Made by a program: the position numbers and the translations under genes
NCBI GenBank assembly: GCA_002282715.1
Contig: NCKC01000001.1
Span: forward strand, 1 to 64,000
Reading direction: 5' to 3'
DNA from: Halothiobacillus sp. 15-55-196
GTDB lineage: Bacteria > Pseudomonadota > Gammaproteobacteria > Halothiobacillales > Halothiobacillaceae
Length of the DNA stretch: 64,000 nt
Notes under the pieces: generated by a model
The model's input: only the letters and a program-made list of their open reading frames with translations
What the model was told of the DNA's origin: nothing
The model's database searches: none
Part shown: in pieces, positions 30,191-39,039 of the stretch
Numbering within the stretch: the stretch's first letter is position 1
Layout of the letters: each line of letters begins with the position of its first letter

Positions 30191-30459
30191 TGCGTACGGA
30201 ATCGATAGAAATCATCAACAAACTCGGTCTGCATGCACGCGCTGCGGCCAAGTTCTCTACCCTCGCCTCACAGTATGAGTGCATGATTCAGGTGGAACAT
30301 CTGGGCAGGACCGTCAATGGCAAGTCCATCATGGGGCTCATGATGCTGGCTGCCGCCCGTGGCACGACCATCAAGATCAGCACCGATGGTGAAGACGAAC
30401 AGGCCGCCATGGAAGCACTGAATCAACTGATCGCCCAGCGCTTCGGCGAACCGGAATAA
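30190..30459 (+). CDS. ptsH: HPr family phosphocarrier protein
   Basis: An 89-residue HPr with both regulatory sites: His15 in NKLGLHARAAAKF for PEP-dependent phosphorylation and Ser46 in NGKSIMGLMML for HPr kinase. It overlaps the EIIA gene by one base. A ptsI gene for enzyme I normally follows; here the next gene, mnmC, lies on the other strand and ends two bases away, so enzyme I must be elsewhere or absent. Confidence 0.94.
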   Translation: MRTESIEIINKLGLHARAAAKFSTLASQYECMIQVEHLGRTVNGKSIMGLMMLAAARGTTIKISTDGEDEQAAMEALNQLIAQRFGEPE

Positions 30460-30461
30460 AG

Positions 30462-32351
30462 CTACTCCTCAATCACCCTTTCTGGTCGCAAAGCCCGCAG
30501 TAAAGATAGCGGCACCGGATTCGGTTCACCGCAACATGAAGCCGCCAATACTTCCGCCAGCAGAGGACACCAGGTCAAGCCCCTCGAGCCGTGACCGGTA
30601 TTGATCATGAGTCCGGATTGACCGGGCATCTCGCCGACAATCGGCAATCGATCCCGGCTTGTGGCACGAAGCGAAACGCGCCCCTGATTTTTTCTGCCAT
30701 CTTGAATCGTGGGCGCAACCAGATTCAGGGACAGTGCGGCCAGTCGCTCCAGATTTTCCATTCGCTCTTCAACACGCCATGCCAAATCCTGATCACCCGG
30801 CTTGAAGCTGGCGCCAAATACCCGCCGACCATCCGGCAGATCCAGCATGTAACCCTCGCGCATCAGCGGCATTTGGGCATACGCAAGCTCAGAGGAATCG
30901 CTTCGGTCAAGCCAATCCACCTGCCCCCGACAGGTCGTAAGCACCGATGCAAATTCCGTCAAAAGAGACGAAACGGCCCCCGCATTCGCCAATACGACCC
31001 AGGACGCGGAAAACAACTCCTCGCCCGAAACCGAAAAACCGCGCCAGAAGCCATTCTCGAAGGAGAGATCGGCAACCTCCGTGTTCATACGAAGGGAAAT
31101 CCCAAGGTGTGCCTGCAAGGCCACTAGCCAGTCGCGTGGCGATACCCATCCGGCGGAAGGAAAGTACCAGCCCGGTTCTGTTACTTCGATCCCCAACTTG
31201 CCGGACAAGACCGATGAGTCGAGCCATTGCGCAAATTCCGGCGCGTAGCTTTGCTCATCGGCGATTTGCTGCTGCCGCTGGGCATGAATATCGTCACGGG
31301 CGAGGTACACGACACCATCAAAGGCGGCGGGCACACTGAATCCCGCCTGCTGCAACTGTTTGATCTGTTGCCGCGCGAATCCCAACCCCATTTGGGCCAG
31401 CCGGGTGGCGGCATGGCAATCCCGGCTCAACAAGGGTGACAAAACACCCGCCGGGTTGCCTGATGCACCCGCACCGAGCGTGGCCGCGGCATCGATTACA
31501 GTTACCTCAACCTGCCTTCGGGCAAGGGCATACGCCGTGGTCAAGCCCGCAATCCCCGCGCCGATCACCACTACCGATGTCGGCGGTTTATGCCGATGGG
31601 GTTTGCGACTGCGGATCATCGGCCGCCGTGTCGCCACCAGCCGGTGTTTTTTAAGACCAAAACCGGGCACTTTTTCCACCAGAAAGCCTGCGGCGGTGAG
31701 CCCTTGGGCCACCGCATTGGCCGAGGAGTAGGTGGCAGCCCTGGCCTCATCCGCAGCCAGTCGGGCCAAAGCCCGAAATACGTGCGTCGACCACATGGCG
31801 TCGTTCAGCCGTGGGCTGAATCCATCCAGATAAAAGGCATGAAACGGCGCTTGCAGTTGCTTTAACGCCCAGTCGACATCACCAAAAACCAGGGTCAGAA
31901 CCACGCGACCGTGAGATAAAAATCGCCGGTGGAATCCCGGCACGGGATCAGGCCATTGTTCGGCCAGTTCGACCGCAAGCGGTGCCAATTCGGGCCATTG
32001 CGTGGCCATTTTCAGAAAATCGGCACGGGACCACGGGTGCTTTTCAATCGAATAGAAGAACAACTCGGGCTTGAATTTATGGGTTGGATTCGGTTCAGGT
32101 GCGTGTTGCAGAAAGGCGGCCCAAGTCGTCAGAAAACTCAGCCCTGTGCCGAAACCCAGTTCCAGTACATGCGTGGGTGTTCCGGCAGCGAATCGCGCGG
32201 GCAAGGCACATCCCTCGAGAAACACGGCCTGCTTCTCCGCCAATCCACCTGCCGCCGAGTAATAGATATCGCCATAGTCTGGCGAGTACGGACTGCCATC
32301 GGCTCGCCATAGCACGTCGGCCCATGAAATAGCGCAGGAAGGAATCGTCAT
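30462..32351 (-). CDS. mnmC: Bifunctional tRNA mnm5s2U34 biosynthesis enzyme MnmC
   Basis: Completes the mnm5s2U modification at the wobble position of certain tRNAs. The N-terminal methyltransferase half has HVLELGFGTGLSFLTTWAAF and FHAFYLDGFSPRLNDAMW. The C-terminal FAD-dependent oxidoreductase half starts with VVVIGAGIAGLTTAYALARR and contains GASGNPAGVLSPLLS. The start at 32351 gives 629 residues beginning MTIPSCAISWADVLWRADG, matching the family; an in-frame start 32 codons upstream adds sequence without family character. Convergent with ptsH. Confidence 0.94.
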   Translation of the reverse strand: MTIPSCAISWADVLWRADGSPYSPDYGDIYYSAAGGLAEKQAVFLEGCALPARFAAGTPTHVLELGFGTGLSFLTTWAAFLQHAPEPNPTHKFKPELFFYSIEKHPWSRADFLKMATQWPELAPLAVELAEQWPDPVPGFHRRFLSHGRVVLTLVFGDVDWALKQLQAPFHAFYLDGFSPRLNDAMWSTHVFRALARLAADEARAATYSSANAVAQGLTAAGFLVEKVPGFGLKKHRLVATRRPMIRSRKPHRHKPPTSVVVIGAGIAGLTTAYALARRQVEVTVIDAAATLGAGASGNPAGVLSPLLSRDCHAATRLAQMGLGFARQQIKQLQQAGFSVPAAFDGVVYLARDDIHAQRQQQIADEQSYAPEFAQWLDSSVLSGKLGIEVTEPGWYFPSAGWVSPRDWLVALQAHLGISLRMNTEVADLSFENGFWRGFSVSGEELFSASWVVLANAGAVSSLLTEFASVLTTCRGQVDWLDRSDSSELAYAQMPLMREGYMLDLPDGRRVFGASFKPGDQDLAWRVEERMENLERLAALSLNLVAPTIQDGRKNQGRVSLRATSRDRLPIVGEMPGQSGLMINTGHGSRGLTWCPLLAEVLAASCCGEPNPVPLSLLRALRPERVIEE

Positions 32352-32519
32352 AAAATCAAAACCAAACAGTGGGTTGTGTGTTTTATCCGGACCGGGAAGG
32401 GGTACTTGGCCACACCATAAAGCCAATCGGCAAGCCGAAAAAAGCAATGGAGCATGAACGTGCTGCTAAAATTCGCCCATCTTAAATAACTCTGGTTAGA
32501 TTAACCGAAGGATAAACGC

Positions 32520-34298
32520 ATGTGCGGAATCTGTGGCTGGCTGGCCGCGCCCGGCTCGCGCCCTGACCTTGGGGCCGTGCGGCGCATGATGGATCGTCTG
32601 GAGCGACGTGGCCCCGACCATGAGGGCAGCTTTTCAGATGGCCCCATGGCGCTGGGGCACCGCCGTCTTTCAATTCTGGATTTGAGCTTTCACGGCGCGC
32701 AACCCATGATCGACCGTGAAAACGGGCTGGCTTTGGCGTTTAACGGCACCATCTACAACCACCCCGAATTACGTCAGGAACTGCGCGCACTGGGGCACCG
32801 GTTCACATCCACCGGCGATACCGAGGTCATTCTCAAGGCATTTGCGCACTGGGGCACCGATTGCGTCGGCCATCTGACCGGCATGTTCGCATTCGCTATC
32901 TGGAATCTGAAGACCGGCGCCCTGTTTCTGGCGCGCGACCGTTTGGGCATCAAACCGCTGTATTACACCGAAGACCCGACCAATCCCACTGCCCCGCTGC
33001 GCTTCGCCTCCAGCCTGCCCGCTCTGCTCGCGGGTGGTTCGGTCAATACCGAATTCGACCCGATCGCGCTGCACCATCAGTTCACCCTGCACGGGTCGGT
33101 GCCCGCGCCCCATACCATTCTCAAGGGCGTGCGCAAATTGCCGCCCGGCCACAGCCTGCTGATCGATGCGGCGGGAAAGAAAACACTGACACGTTACTGG
33201 CAGATCGATGCGACCGAACGCCACGATCTTAACGCGCAGCAATGGCAGGAACAGATTCACGCGGGCCTGCTCAGGGCCGTGAAGCGACGTCTGGATATCA
33301 GCGATGTCCCGGTGGGTGTGTTGCTCTCCGGTGGCCTGGATTCCTCGCTGATCGTGGCCTTGGCGCATGAAGCGGGCATTGCGCCCCAAACCTTCACCAT
33401 CGGTTTTGAAGATCAGCCGGAAGAAAAAGGCAGCGAATTCGAATTCTCGGACCCGGTCGCCGAACGCTATCAAACCAAACACCACCGCTTTCATATTCCA
33501 AACAGTCAGGTACTGGATCGACTGCCCGAAGCAGTGGGGCAGATGAGCGAGCCGATGTTCGCGCAGGATGCGGTGGCGTTTTATCTGCTGTCGGAACAGG
33601 TTTCCCGCGAGGTGAAAGTCGTCCTGAGCGGTCAGGGCGCCGATGAAGTCTTCGGCGGCTATTTCTGGTATCCGCAAATGAATGCCGCCGTCGGCGACGA
33701 TCTGTCCCGATTCGCGCCCTATTATTTCGACCGTGATCACGAAGAACTGATGTCGATGATCACCGCGCCCTTTCGTGGTGAAGACCACACCAGCCGCCGC
33801 ATCTGCGAAGAACTGGCGCGCATTCGCGGGAGCAATTACATCAACCGCGTTCTGGGCCTGGATGTCAGCACGCTGATTGTCGATGACCCGGTCAAACGCG
33901 TCGATAACATGACGATGGCCTGGGGTCTTGAGGCCCGTGTGCCGTTTCTCGACCACGAGCTGGTCGAGCTCGCCATGCAAATGCCGGCGGCATACAAACT
34001 CGATCTGGAAGGCAAAGGCATGCTCAAACGCATTGCGCGTGGCCGGATCCCGGATGCGGTCATCGACCGACCCAAAGGCTATTTCCCGGTTCCGGCCCTG
34101 AAATTTGTCCGCGGCCCGTTTCTTGAGTTCATGCGCGATATTTTAAGCTCGCCCACGGCGCAGGCCCGGGGGCTCTTCGAACCGGCCTATGTGAACCGAC
34201 TGTTGGCCGAGCCCGACCAGCATTTCACCCGTCTTCAGGGGGCGAAACTCTGGCATCTGGCCGTGTTCGAACTTTGGTTGCAGCAGAACGGGCTTTAG
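32520..34298 (+). CDS. Asparagine synthase-type amidotransferase, probable N-acetylglutaminylglutamine amidotransferase
   Basis: A class II glutamine amidotransferase: the nucleophile Cys2 in MCGICGWL, then GTIYNHPELRQEL and RDRLGIKPLYY in the glutaminase half. VGVLLSGGLDSSLIVALAHE and VVLSGQGADEVFGGYFWYP lie in the ATP-dependent synthase half. At 592 residues it resembles, from memory, the Pseudomonas enzyme that makes the osmolyte N-acetylglutaminylglutamine amide better than AsnB, especially around YFWYPQMNAA and SEPMFAQDAVAFYLLS. The partner N-acetylglutaminylglutamine synthetase gene is not adjacent. AAGGA lies eight bases before the ATG. Ordinary asparagine synthetase is the alternative. 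Confidence 0.8.
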   Translation: MCGICGWLAAPGSRPDLGAVRRMMDRLERRGPDHEGSFSDGPMALGHRRLSILDLSFHGAQPMIDRENGLALAFNGTIYNHPELRQELRALGHRFTSTGDTEVILKAFAHWGTDCVGHLTGMFAFAIWNLKTGALFLARDRLGIKPLYYTEDPTNPTAPLRFASSLPALLAGGSVNTEFDPIALHHQFTLHGSVPAPHTILKGVRKLPPGHSLLIDAAGKKTLTRYWQIDATERHDLNAQQWQEQIHAGLLRAVKRRLDISDVPVGVLLSGGLDSSLIVALAHEAGIAPQTFTIGFEDQPEEKGSEFEFSDPVAERYQTKHHRFHIPNSQVLDRLPEAVGQMSEPMFAQDAVAFYLLSEQVSREVKVVLSGQGADEVFGGYFWYPQMNAAVGDDLSRFAPYYFDRDHEELMSMITAPFRGEDHTSRRICEELARIRGSNYINRVLGLDVSTLIVDDPVKRVDNMTMAWGLEARVPFLDHELVELAMQMPAAYKLDLEGKGMLKRIARGRIPDAVIDRPKGYFPVPALKFVRGPFLEFMRDILSSPTAQARGLFEPAYVNRLLAEPDQHFTRLQGAKLWHLAVFELWLQQNGL

Positions 34299-34313
34299 CG
34301 CTGCATCGGTGAA

Positions 34314-35177
34314 TCAGTCCGACAGTTCGATCTTGGCCGGCAATCCCGCGATCCAGTCTTTCTGTGGTTTTATCTGCACTTGTAGTCGGTAATTGAGCGC
34401 TGCGTTCTGATTGTTCTGCGGCTCGCTGACGATACCGACGAGCTTTCCCTGTACCTTGGCCTGATCACTGGCCTGCCCGACCAATACATTCATTTTCTGC
34501 CCGAGGGACAGTTGTGATGCCACATCGGGAGACGCATTCGCCACGACCAGCATTTGATCCGCTCGGGCAATGCGCAACAAGACAGGCGCATTCAGTTCGC
34601 TGGAAACCGTTTCACCCACCGCGGTATCAACACTCAAAATCCGGGCCGGATAGGGTGCCGTCAATGTTGTTTTACCCAATTCCCACTGCCGCAAATCAGC
34701 TTTGGCGCGGGCTTCATTCAAGCGCGCCACTGCCTGTTCCTGCTTGATCAGCGCTTCCTGTCGCTCGGATTCTGAGGCTACGGTGCGATCGTAAAGTGCC
34801 TGAGTTCGTTCCGCATCCCGCTTGGCCTCAGCCGCTGCGCGCACCAGCCCCGATCGTATCGCCACGGCGGCGGCCAATCTGTCTGCAAGCGGTTTGCGAT
34901 CCAATCGGAGCAATACGGCACCTTTTTCGACCTGTTGCCCCGGTTGCACCGCAATTTCGCTCACAACACCGGATACCGGCGTGGAAAGCCGGATTAGCCC
35001 GGCCCAGGCTAGGTGACCATCCAGAGTCTGCGGTTCCTCCACCGCAAACGCGGGGCTAACCGCCCCGACAAGCGACAAAATCAGGGGTAGAAGAATCGGG
35101 GATGGGATTGATTTTGCTACGGCCGATCCTTTTGTTTTGCGCGTCATTGAGTGCAAGTTCATCGTTTTGGCATTCAT
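34314..35177 (-). CDS. HlyD/MFP-type efflux periplasmic adaptor
   Basis: A 287-residue membrane-fusion protein: a signal-like hydrophobic segment (ILLPLILSLVGAVSPAFA), a barrel-sandwich hybrid (TPVSGVVSEIAVQPGQQVEK), a coiled-coil hairpin at about residues 95-165 and a closing half TLTAPYPARILSVDTAVGET. It is shorter than RND adaptors such as AcrA (about 400), lacking much of the membrane-proximal domain. Start overlaps the stop of the TolC gene by four bases, with GGAG upstream. No RND, ABC or MFS pump gene is adjacent; the next gene is convergent. Confidence 0.88.
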   Translation of the reverse strand: MNAKTMNLHSMTRKTKGSAVAKSIPSPILLPLILSLVGAVSPAFAVEEPQTLDGHLAWAGLIRLSTPVSGVVSEIAVQPGQQVEKGAVLLRLDRKPLADRLAAAVAIRSGLVRAAAEAKRDAERTQALYDRTVASESERQEALIKQEQAVARLNEARAKADLRQWELGKTTLTAPYPARILSVDTAVGETVSSELNAPVLLRIARADQMLVVANASPDVASQLSLGQKMNVLVGQASDQAKVQGKLVGIVSEPQNNQNAALNYRLQVQIKPQKDWIAGLPAKIELSD

Positions 35178-36508
35178 TTTTTTGGCTCCGCGGTAACAGA
35201 TGACGACGAGGTTAAAATCGAATCGATGGGTTGCCCTTGCCTGCTTGCCAGCTCGGCCCAGTACGTTGCCAGCGCAAAGGTTGTCCGCATCCGTTCCAAC
35301 TGCGCGGCAGATTCTTCAACCATTGCATCGCCAAGATCGGTCGCTTTCTCCATCTGGTACAAGGTTTGTTTGCGGGTGAAGTTGAGATCGGAATAATTCT
35401 CCAAGGCCTTGACGCGACTGATGGCGGCTTTCCGATAGACGTCAATCATTTCAAGCACATTGGTCACCTGATCACGCAGGTCTGCCTCACGTGCCGCAAT
35501 CTGCGCGGCAAGCCGCATTCTGTCGGCCTGTGCCTTGCCGATTTTCGAGTCGCGCAAACGCCCGTCGTACAGTGGAAAGTCGATATACACCCCCGCTCGG
35601 AACGGGTCACGCGAACCCAGTTCCCGCTGGTAGTAATCACCATTGACCTGCGCATAGATGGTCGGTGCATTGTAGTCTCGCGCGGCCCGTAATGATTGTT
35701 CGGCCGACTCAAAACGGGCATGCAACGCCTGAAGCTCGGGGTCATCGGCCAATACCCGCTTCATGGCCAGATCCACTTCGGGTGGCGTTCGTGCAAACAG
35801 GGAATTGAACTTGGGCGCGACCAGTCTGGAGGGGATCTTCTGAGGCGTGCCCATGAGTTCTGCCAGCTTCCTGCGGCTGATTCGACGCTCGGCATCGGCC
35901 TTGGCGCGCGCGAGGAGAACGTCCTCATATTCCCGCTGCAGGCCAGCCAGGTCGTAATCGGACGCCATGCCCAGCTCCTTTCGGTCTTTGGCCTTGTCAA
36001 AGCGTACATACACAATCGCCATGCGCTCATTGATAACCGTGTAGGTTTGATCAGCCAGTAAAACGTCGAAGAACGCTTTGAGAATGGCGAGGCGCTGTGC
36101 CTGCTCGACACTGAAAAGTTGCAACTGTGCACCGGTGACGCCCGATTTGGCCGCGTCGGCACGCAGGGACTGACGACCGAAGTCATACAGGCGCTGGCGG
36201 GCACTGATACCCAGCGCATTGTCGTATTGTACATTTTGATCGGTTGCCGCATTGCTGGGCTGAATGTAACGCAACCGCCCCTCGACGGAGATGGTCGGGT
36301 CATACCAACTCTGCACTTCCTGCTGATTCGCCCTGGCACCGAGCAGATCAGCCTCTGCGCCCATCACGCCATATTGCTGCTGCAACGGCACACTCAAGGC
36401 GGCCTGCAAAGTCAGGGGCGTTGCGGCACCGTCGTCGGCATGCGCGCCGCCACACATTGCCCCTAAACAAACCGCCGCCCAAATCGCTGTAGCGGGTCGA
36501 AAAATCAT
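35174..36508 (-). CDS. TolC-family outer membrane efflux protein
   Basis: A 444-residue outer-membrane factor with signal peptide (cleavage near GGAHA-DD), long alpha-helical hairpins and the duplicated TolC layout. Typical segments are ALGISARQRLYDFGRQSLRA and FRAGVYIDFPLYDGRLRDSK. The ATG at 36508 has AAGGACGG about nine bases before it and begins the signal peptide immediately. It overlaps the HlyD adaptor gene, so the two form an efflux or secretion pair. It is distinct in sequence from the TolC-like protein in the mla operon. Confidence 0.9.
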   Translation of the reverse strand: MIFRPATAIWAAVCLGAMCGGAHADDGAATPLTLQAALSVPLQQQYGVMGAEADLLGARANQQEVQSWYDPTISVEGRLRYIQPSNAATDQNVQYDNALGISARQRLYDFGRQSLRADAAKSGVTGAQLQLFSVEQAQRLAILKAFFDVLLADQTYTVINERMAIVYVRFDKAKDRKELGMASDYDLAGLQREYEDVLLARAKADAERRISRRKLAELMGTPQKIPSRLVAPKFNSLFARTPPEVDLAMKRVLADDPELQALHARFESAEQSLRAARDYNAPTIYAQVNGDYYQRELGSRDPFRAGVYIDFPLYDGRLRDSKIGKAQADRMRLAAQIAAREADLRDQVTNVLEMIDVYRKAAISRVKALENYSDLNFTRKQTLYQMEKATDLGDAMVEESAAQLERMRTTFALATYWAELASRQGQPIDSILTSSSSVTAEPKK

Positions 36509-36567
36509 AGTAATCCGTCCTTGCAATCAACGCTTAATCGGCCAGATGACAGTCAAGACGCAAAACG

Positions 36568-37161
36568 TCAATTACTGTGCTCCTTGCGGTATTTGAAGAA
36601 GTTCATACCCGGTTGTTTGTACGCGCCGCTGGTCACGAACTCGGCCAGGGTCAGAAATTCCTTGGCCGAGCGGGTCGGGCCGGTGAACAGGGTAGCAACC
36701 TTGCCATCGGTATCGATGAAAGCCATGACCGGTGTGGCACGAACACGAAACTGCTTGAAGGCAAAATCTTTTTGCGAAATCGATTTACCCTGGAAATCCG
36801 TCATCATCACGTCGCCCTCGATATCGATCGATGCGGTGATGAAATGCTTTTTCATAAAGGCTTTGACATCGGGATCGGTGAATACGGTTGTTTCCATGCG
36901 ATGGCAAAAGGGGCAATCGGCCATCTGGAAAAACAGGAACACACCGGTTTTGCCATCTGCCTTTGCCTGTTTGAGATCGGCGGGCATGTCGTAAAAAGAG
37001 TCATCCCAAAAACCATCGGCGTGTGCCACCGGCAGCCAAAAAGCCGAACCGAGAAAACTCAAGCTCAACACCAGAGCCACCATCAACCGACGACCAATGG
37101 CTGCAAAACCATTTGAGACATTGATTGCGGGTTGACCGGTTCCTTCGAAAATACTGTTCAT
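36568..37161 (-). CDS. Thioredoxin-fold protein, SoxW-like
   Basis: A 197-residue exported thioredoxin-like protein. After a hydrophobic leader (LMVALVLSLSFLGSAFWLPVAHA) it has the redox motif CPFC in FFQMADCPFCHRMETTVFTD, then RVRATPVMAFIDTDGKVATL with the cis-Pro loop. This resembles the SoxW/Thioredoxin_7 group of periplasmic reductants seen in sulfur oxidisers. The second of two close ATGs is chosen because AAGGAG is seven bases upstream of it. It lies between a TlpA-like gene and the TolC gene. Confidence 0.82.
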   Translation of the reverse strand: MNSIFEGTGQPAINVSNGFAAIGRRLMVALVLSLSFLGSAFWLPVAHADGFWDDSFYDMPADLKQAKADGKTGVFLFFQMADCPFCHRMETTVFTDPDVKAFMKKHFITASIDIEGDVMMTDFQGKSISQKDFAFKQFRVRATPVMAFIDTDGKVATLFTGPTRSAKEFLTLAEFVTSGAYKQPGMNFFKYRKEHSN

Positions 37162-37215
37162 ACGCATGCTCCTTGTCGCTCAATTGATCCCAATCTGATG
37201 CCGGGTTTAATTCTT

Positions 37216-37728
37216 TCAGGAATTGCTCTTGATCATCTGCAACAGCTGTTGCGCCGTGATGGCACCAACGTGACGTGCCACCAACTCCCCCTGAGGATTG
37301 ATCAGAAAGGTAGTCGGAATCCCGGGGATATTGCCAAAAACGGAGAGTTTTTGTGGATTCATCTTAAAAATGGGGTAGCCGATTTGATGCTCCTGGGCGA
37401 ACATCGATAGCTCATCGGGCGAGGCCGTCGTATCAACACTCAAACCCCACACTTTGATGTGATCCTTGGCGTGTTCTTTGGCAAATGCGGCCAGTTCAGG
37501 TAATTCCTTGCGGCAGGGCGGACACCAGGTGGCCCATATATTGATGACAACCCAGTTTCCACGCTCGTTACTCAGTGTGTGCGTCTTGCCGTTGACATCT
37601 TGAGCAGAAAACTCGAAAGGCGCTGAAAATACGGGCGATGCCAGCATCAGAAGCAACAAACCACTCAGCACATGTCGCCAGACTGATGTATGCAGAATCG
37701 CTATCGTGAATCGGGGACTTGGGCGCAT
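37216..37728 (-). CDS. TlpA/ResA-type thiol-disulfide reductase
   Basis: A 170-residue periplasmic thioredoxin with signal peptide ending near SPVFSA-PF. The active site is CPPC in INIWATWCPPCRKELPELAA, and GIPTTFLINPQGELVARHVG holds the cis-Pro. This family reduces periplasmic disulfides, often for cytochrome c maturation or metallocentre assembly. The ATG at 37728 follows GAGAG; a longer in-frame start would put 41 uncharacteristic residues before the signal peptide. First gene of the four-gene run ending with the HlyD adaptor. Confidence 0.87.
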   Translation of the reverse strand: MRPSPRFTIAILHTSVWRHVLSGLLLLMLASPVFSAPFEFSAQDVNGKTHTLSNERGNWVVINIWATWCPPCRKELPELAAFAKEHAKDHIKVWGLSVDTTASPDELSMFAQEHQIGYPIFKMNPQKLSVFGNIPGIPTTFLINPQGELVARHVGAITAQQLLQMIKSNS

Positions 37729-37982
37729 ATTTTTTCTCTCAAAGTTGTGGTTTGTCTGGGTAGCTTTGCTCTTTGCAAGCCATTGATCGGTGAGAAAGCG
37801 AATCGGACTCCCTGTCACTCGATAAAAATCTTTTCCGTGTGAGATCAGCAACTGGCGCCAAATTGTCTATTATACTGAGCCATTTGACGGCAGCATGTGC
37901 AGATTCGCCCAGCTCGGCAAGCTGTCCGGGAAGTAATGTTACCAAGTTTCCCCATTCTCAATTTCAGGAACATCCGTCAAGC

Positions 37983-38576
37983 ATGACCGACATCCTCGTT
38001 GTTTATTATAGTCGTTACGGCGCAACGGCACGTCTCGCCCATCAAGCCGCTCGAGGAATCGAACAAGTTGAAGGCATGCAGGCCCGAATCCGTCGAATCC
38101 CGGCAATACCGGAAGCAAACGGCAATACACCAGAGCTTGCAGCCGACGAACCGCCGGTTGTCACGCCGCAGGACTTCGAGGAATGCGCTGGTTTACTGCT
38201 GGGCAGCCCGACTTATTTCGGCGGCATGGCAGCACCGGTCAAGCATCTGATCGACGACACCAGTCGCCAATGGTTCAAAGGGACGCTGACCGGCAAGCCT
38301 GCAGGGGTATTTACCTCAACAGGCTCCATGCACGGAGGGCAGGAGACTGTTTTGCTTTCGATGATTGTCCCGCTATTGCACCACGGCATGCTCATCGTCG
38401 GGATTCCCTATGCCGAACAAGCACTGGCACATACCCAGACCGGCGGAACCCCATACGGTGCCAGCCATACCGCAGGCAATAACCGCCCCCTGAGCCAGGA
38501 AGAACGCCATCTCACCCAGGCACTCGGTCAACGTGTTGCGGAAGTGGCGAAATCACTCGCGGTATCGAAGTCTTAA
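37983..38576 (+). CDS. wrbA: NAD(P)H:quinone oxidoreductase, WrbA family
   Basis: FMN-dependent flavodoxin-like enzyme that reduces quinones by two electrons. The 197-residue protein opens with VVYYSRYGATARLAHQAARG, the FMN phosphate loop, and has GLLLGSPTYFGGMAAPVKHL and VFTSTGSMHGGQETVLLSM. An in-frame upstream start would add residues without flavodoxin character. It is followed at once by a DUF2069 gene, a pairing known in several gammaproteobacteria. Confidence 0.92.
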   Translation: MTDILVVYYSRYGATARLAHQAARGIEQVEGMQARIRRIPAIPEANGNTPELAADEPPVVTPQDFEECAGLLLGSPTYFGGMAAPVKHLIDDTSRQWFKGTLTGKPAGVFTSTGSMHGGQETVLLSMIVPLLHHGMLIVGIPYAEQALAHTQTGGTPYGASHTAGNNRPLSQEERHLTQALGQRVAEVAKSLAVSKS

Positions 38577-38945
38577 GTGGCTCCCAAGCGTCTTCGGCTA
38601 TTGCGCGGCCTCATTATCGCCGCGCAACCATTGATCATACTCGCCTACGTCGGCATGGCCCTCTGGGGAATCGGCATGGCTCGGCCACAGGGCGCGTGGC
38701 TGATCGTGCTCATCCTGCCCGCACTGCTCTCGTTACCGGGGATGTGGTTGGGTCGCTACCGCGCATTTGTCTGGGCGGCACTGTTCGACCTGTTCTACCT
38801 GATGATTGCCATGACGGACGCATGGAGCAGCCCGCACGACCGAGGGTTCAATCTTGCCATTGTTGTGTTTTCACTCATGGGTTTCATCGCAGCCTGGATT
38901 CAGGGAATCGTTTTGCGTCGACGGTCCAAACGACAAACCAGATAG
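38577..38945 (+). CDS. DUF2069 family inner membrane protein
   Basis: A 122-residue protein with about four hydrophobic helices: LIIAAQPLIILAYVGMALWG, AWLIVLILPALLSL, FVWAALFDLFYLMIAM and FNLAIVVFSLMGFIAAWI. It ends in a basic tail RRRSKRQTR. It begins with GTG immediately after the wrbA stop codon, suggesting coupling. DUF2069 proteins have no known function. Confidence 0.82.
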   Translation: MAPKRLRLLRGLIIAAQPLIILAYVGMALWGIGMARPQGAWLIVLILPALLSLPGMWLGRYRAFVWAALFDLFYLMIAMTDAWSSPHDRGFNLAIVVFSLMGFIAAWIQGIVLRRRSKRQTR

Positions 38946-39039
38946 TCCGCCGGCCAAAAGCCCAGCAAATCATCGCAAATATTGTTTAAGATGGGCTCAA
39001 CACAACCTTGTTCACACCTAAAACAAAGGAAACCACCTC

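Noticed and set aside
30591-31127. 178-codon frame opposite mnmC, and similar long antisense frames opposite dnaX, hisD, murA, cheA and flhA
   Set aside because: All mirror confidently identified genes; long antisense frames are expected at this base composition.
32352-32447. Longer mnmC start adding 32 residues
   Set aside because: The extra residues do not resemble MnmC, which begins close to the ATG at 32351.
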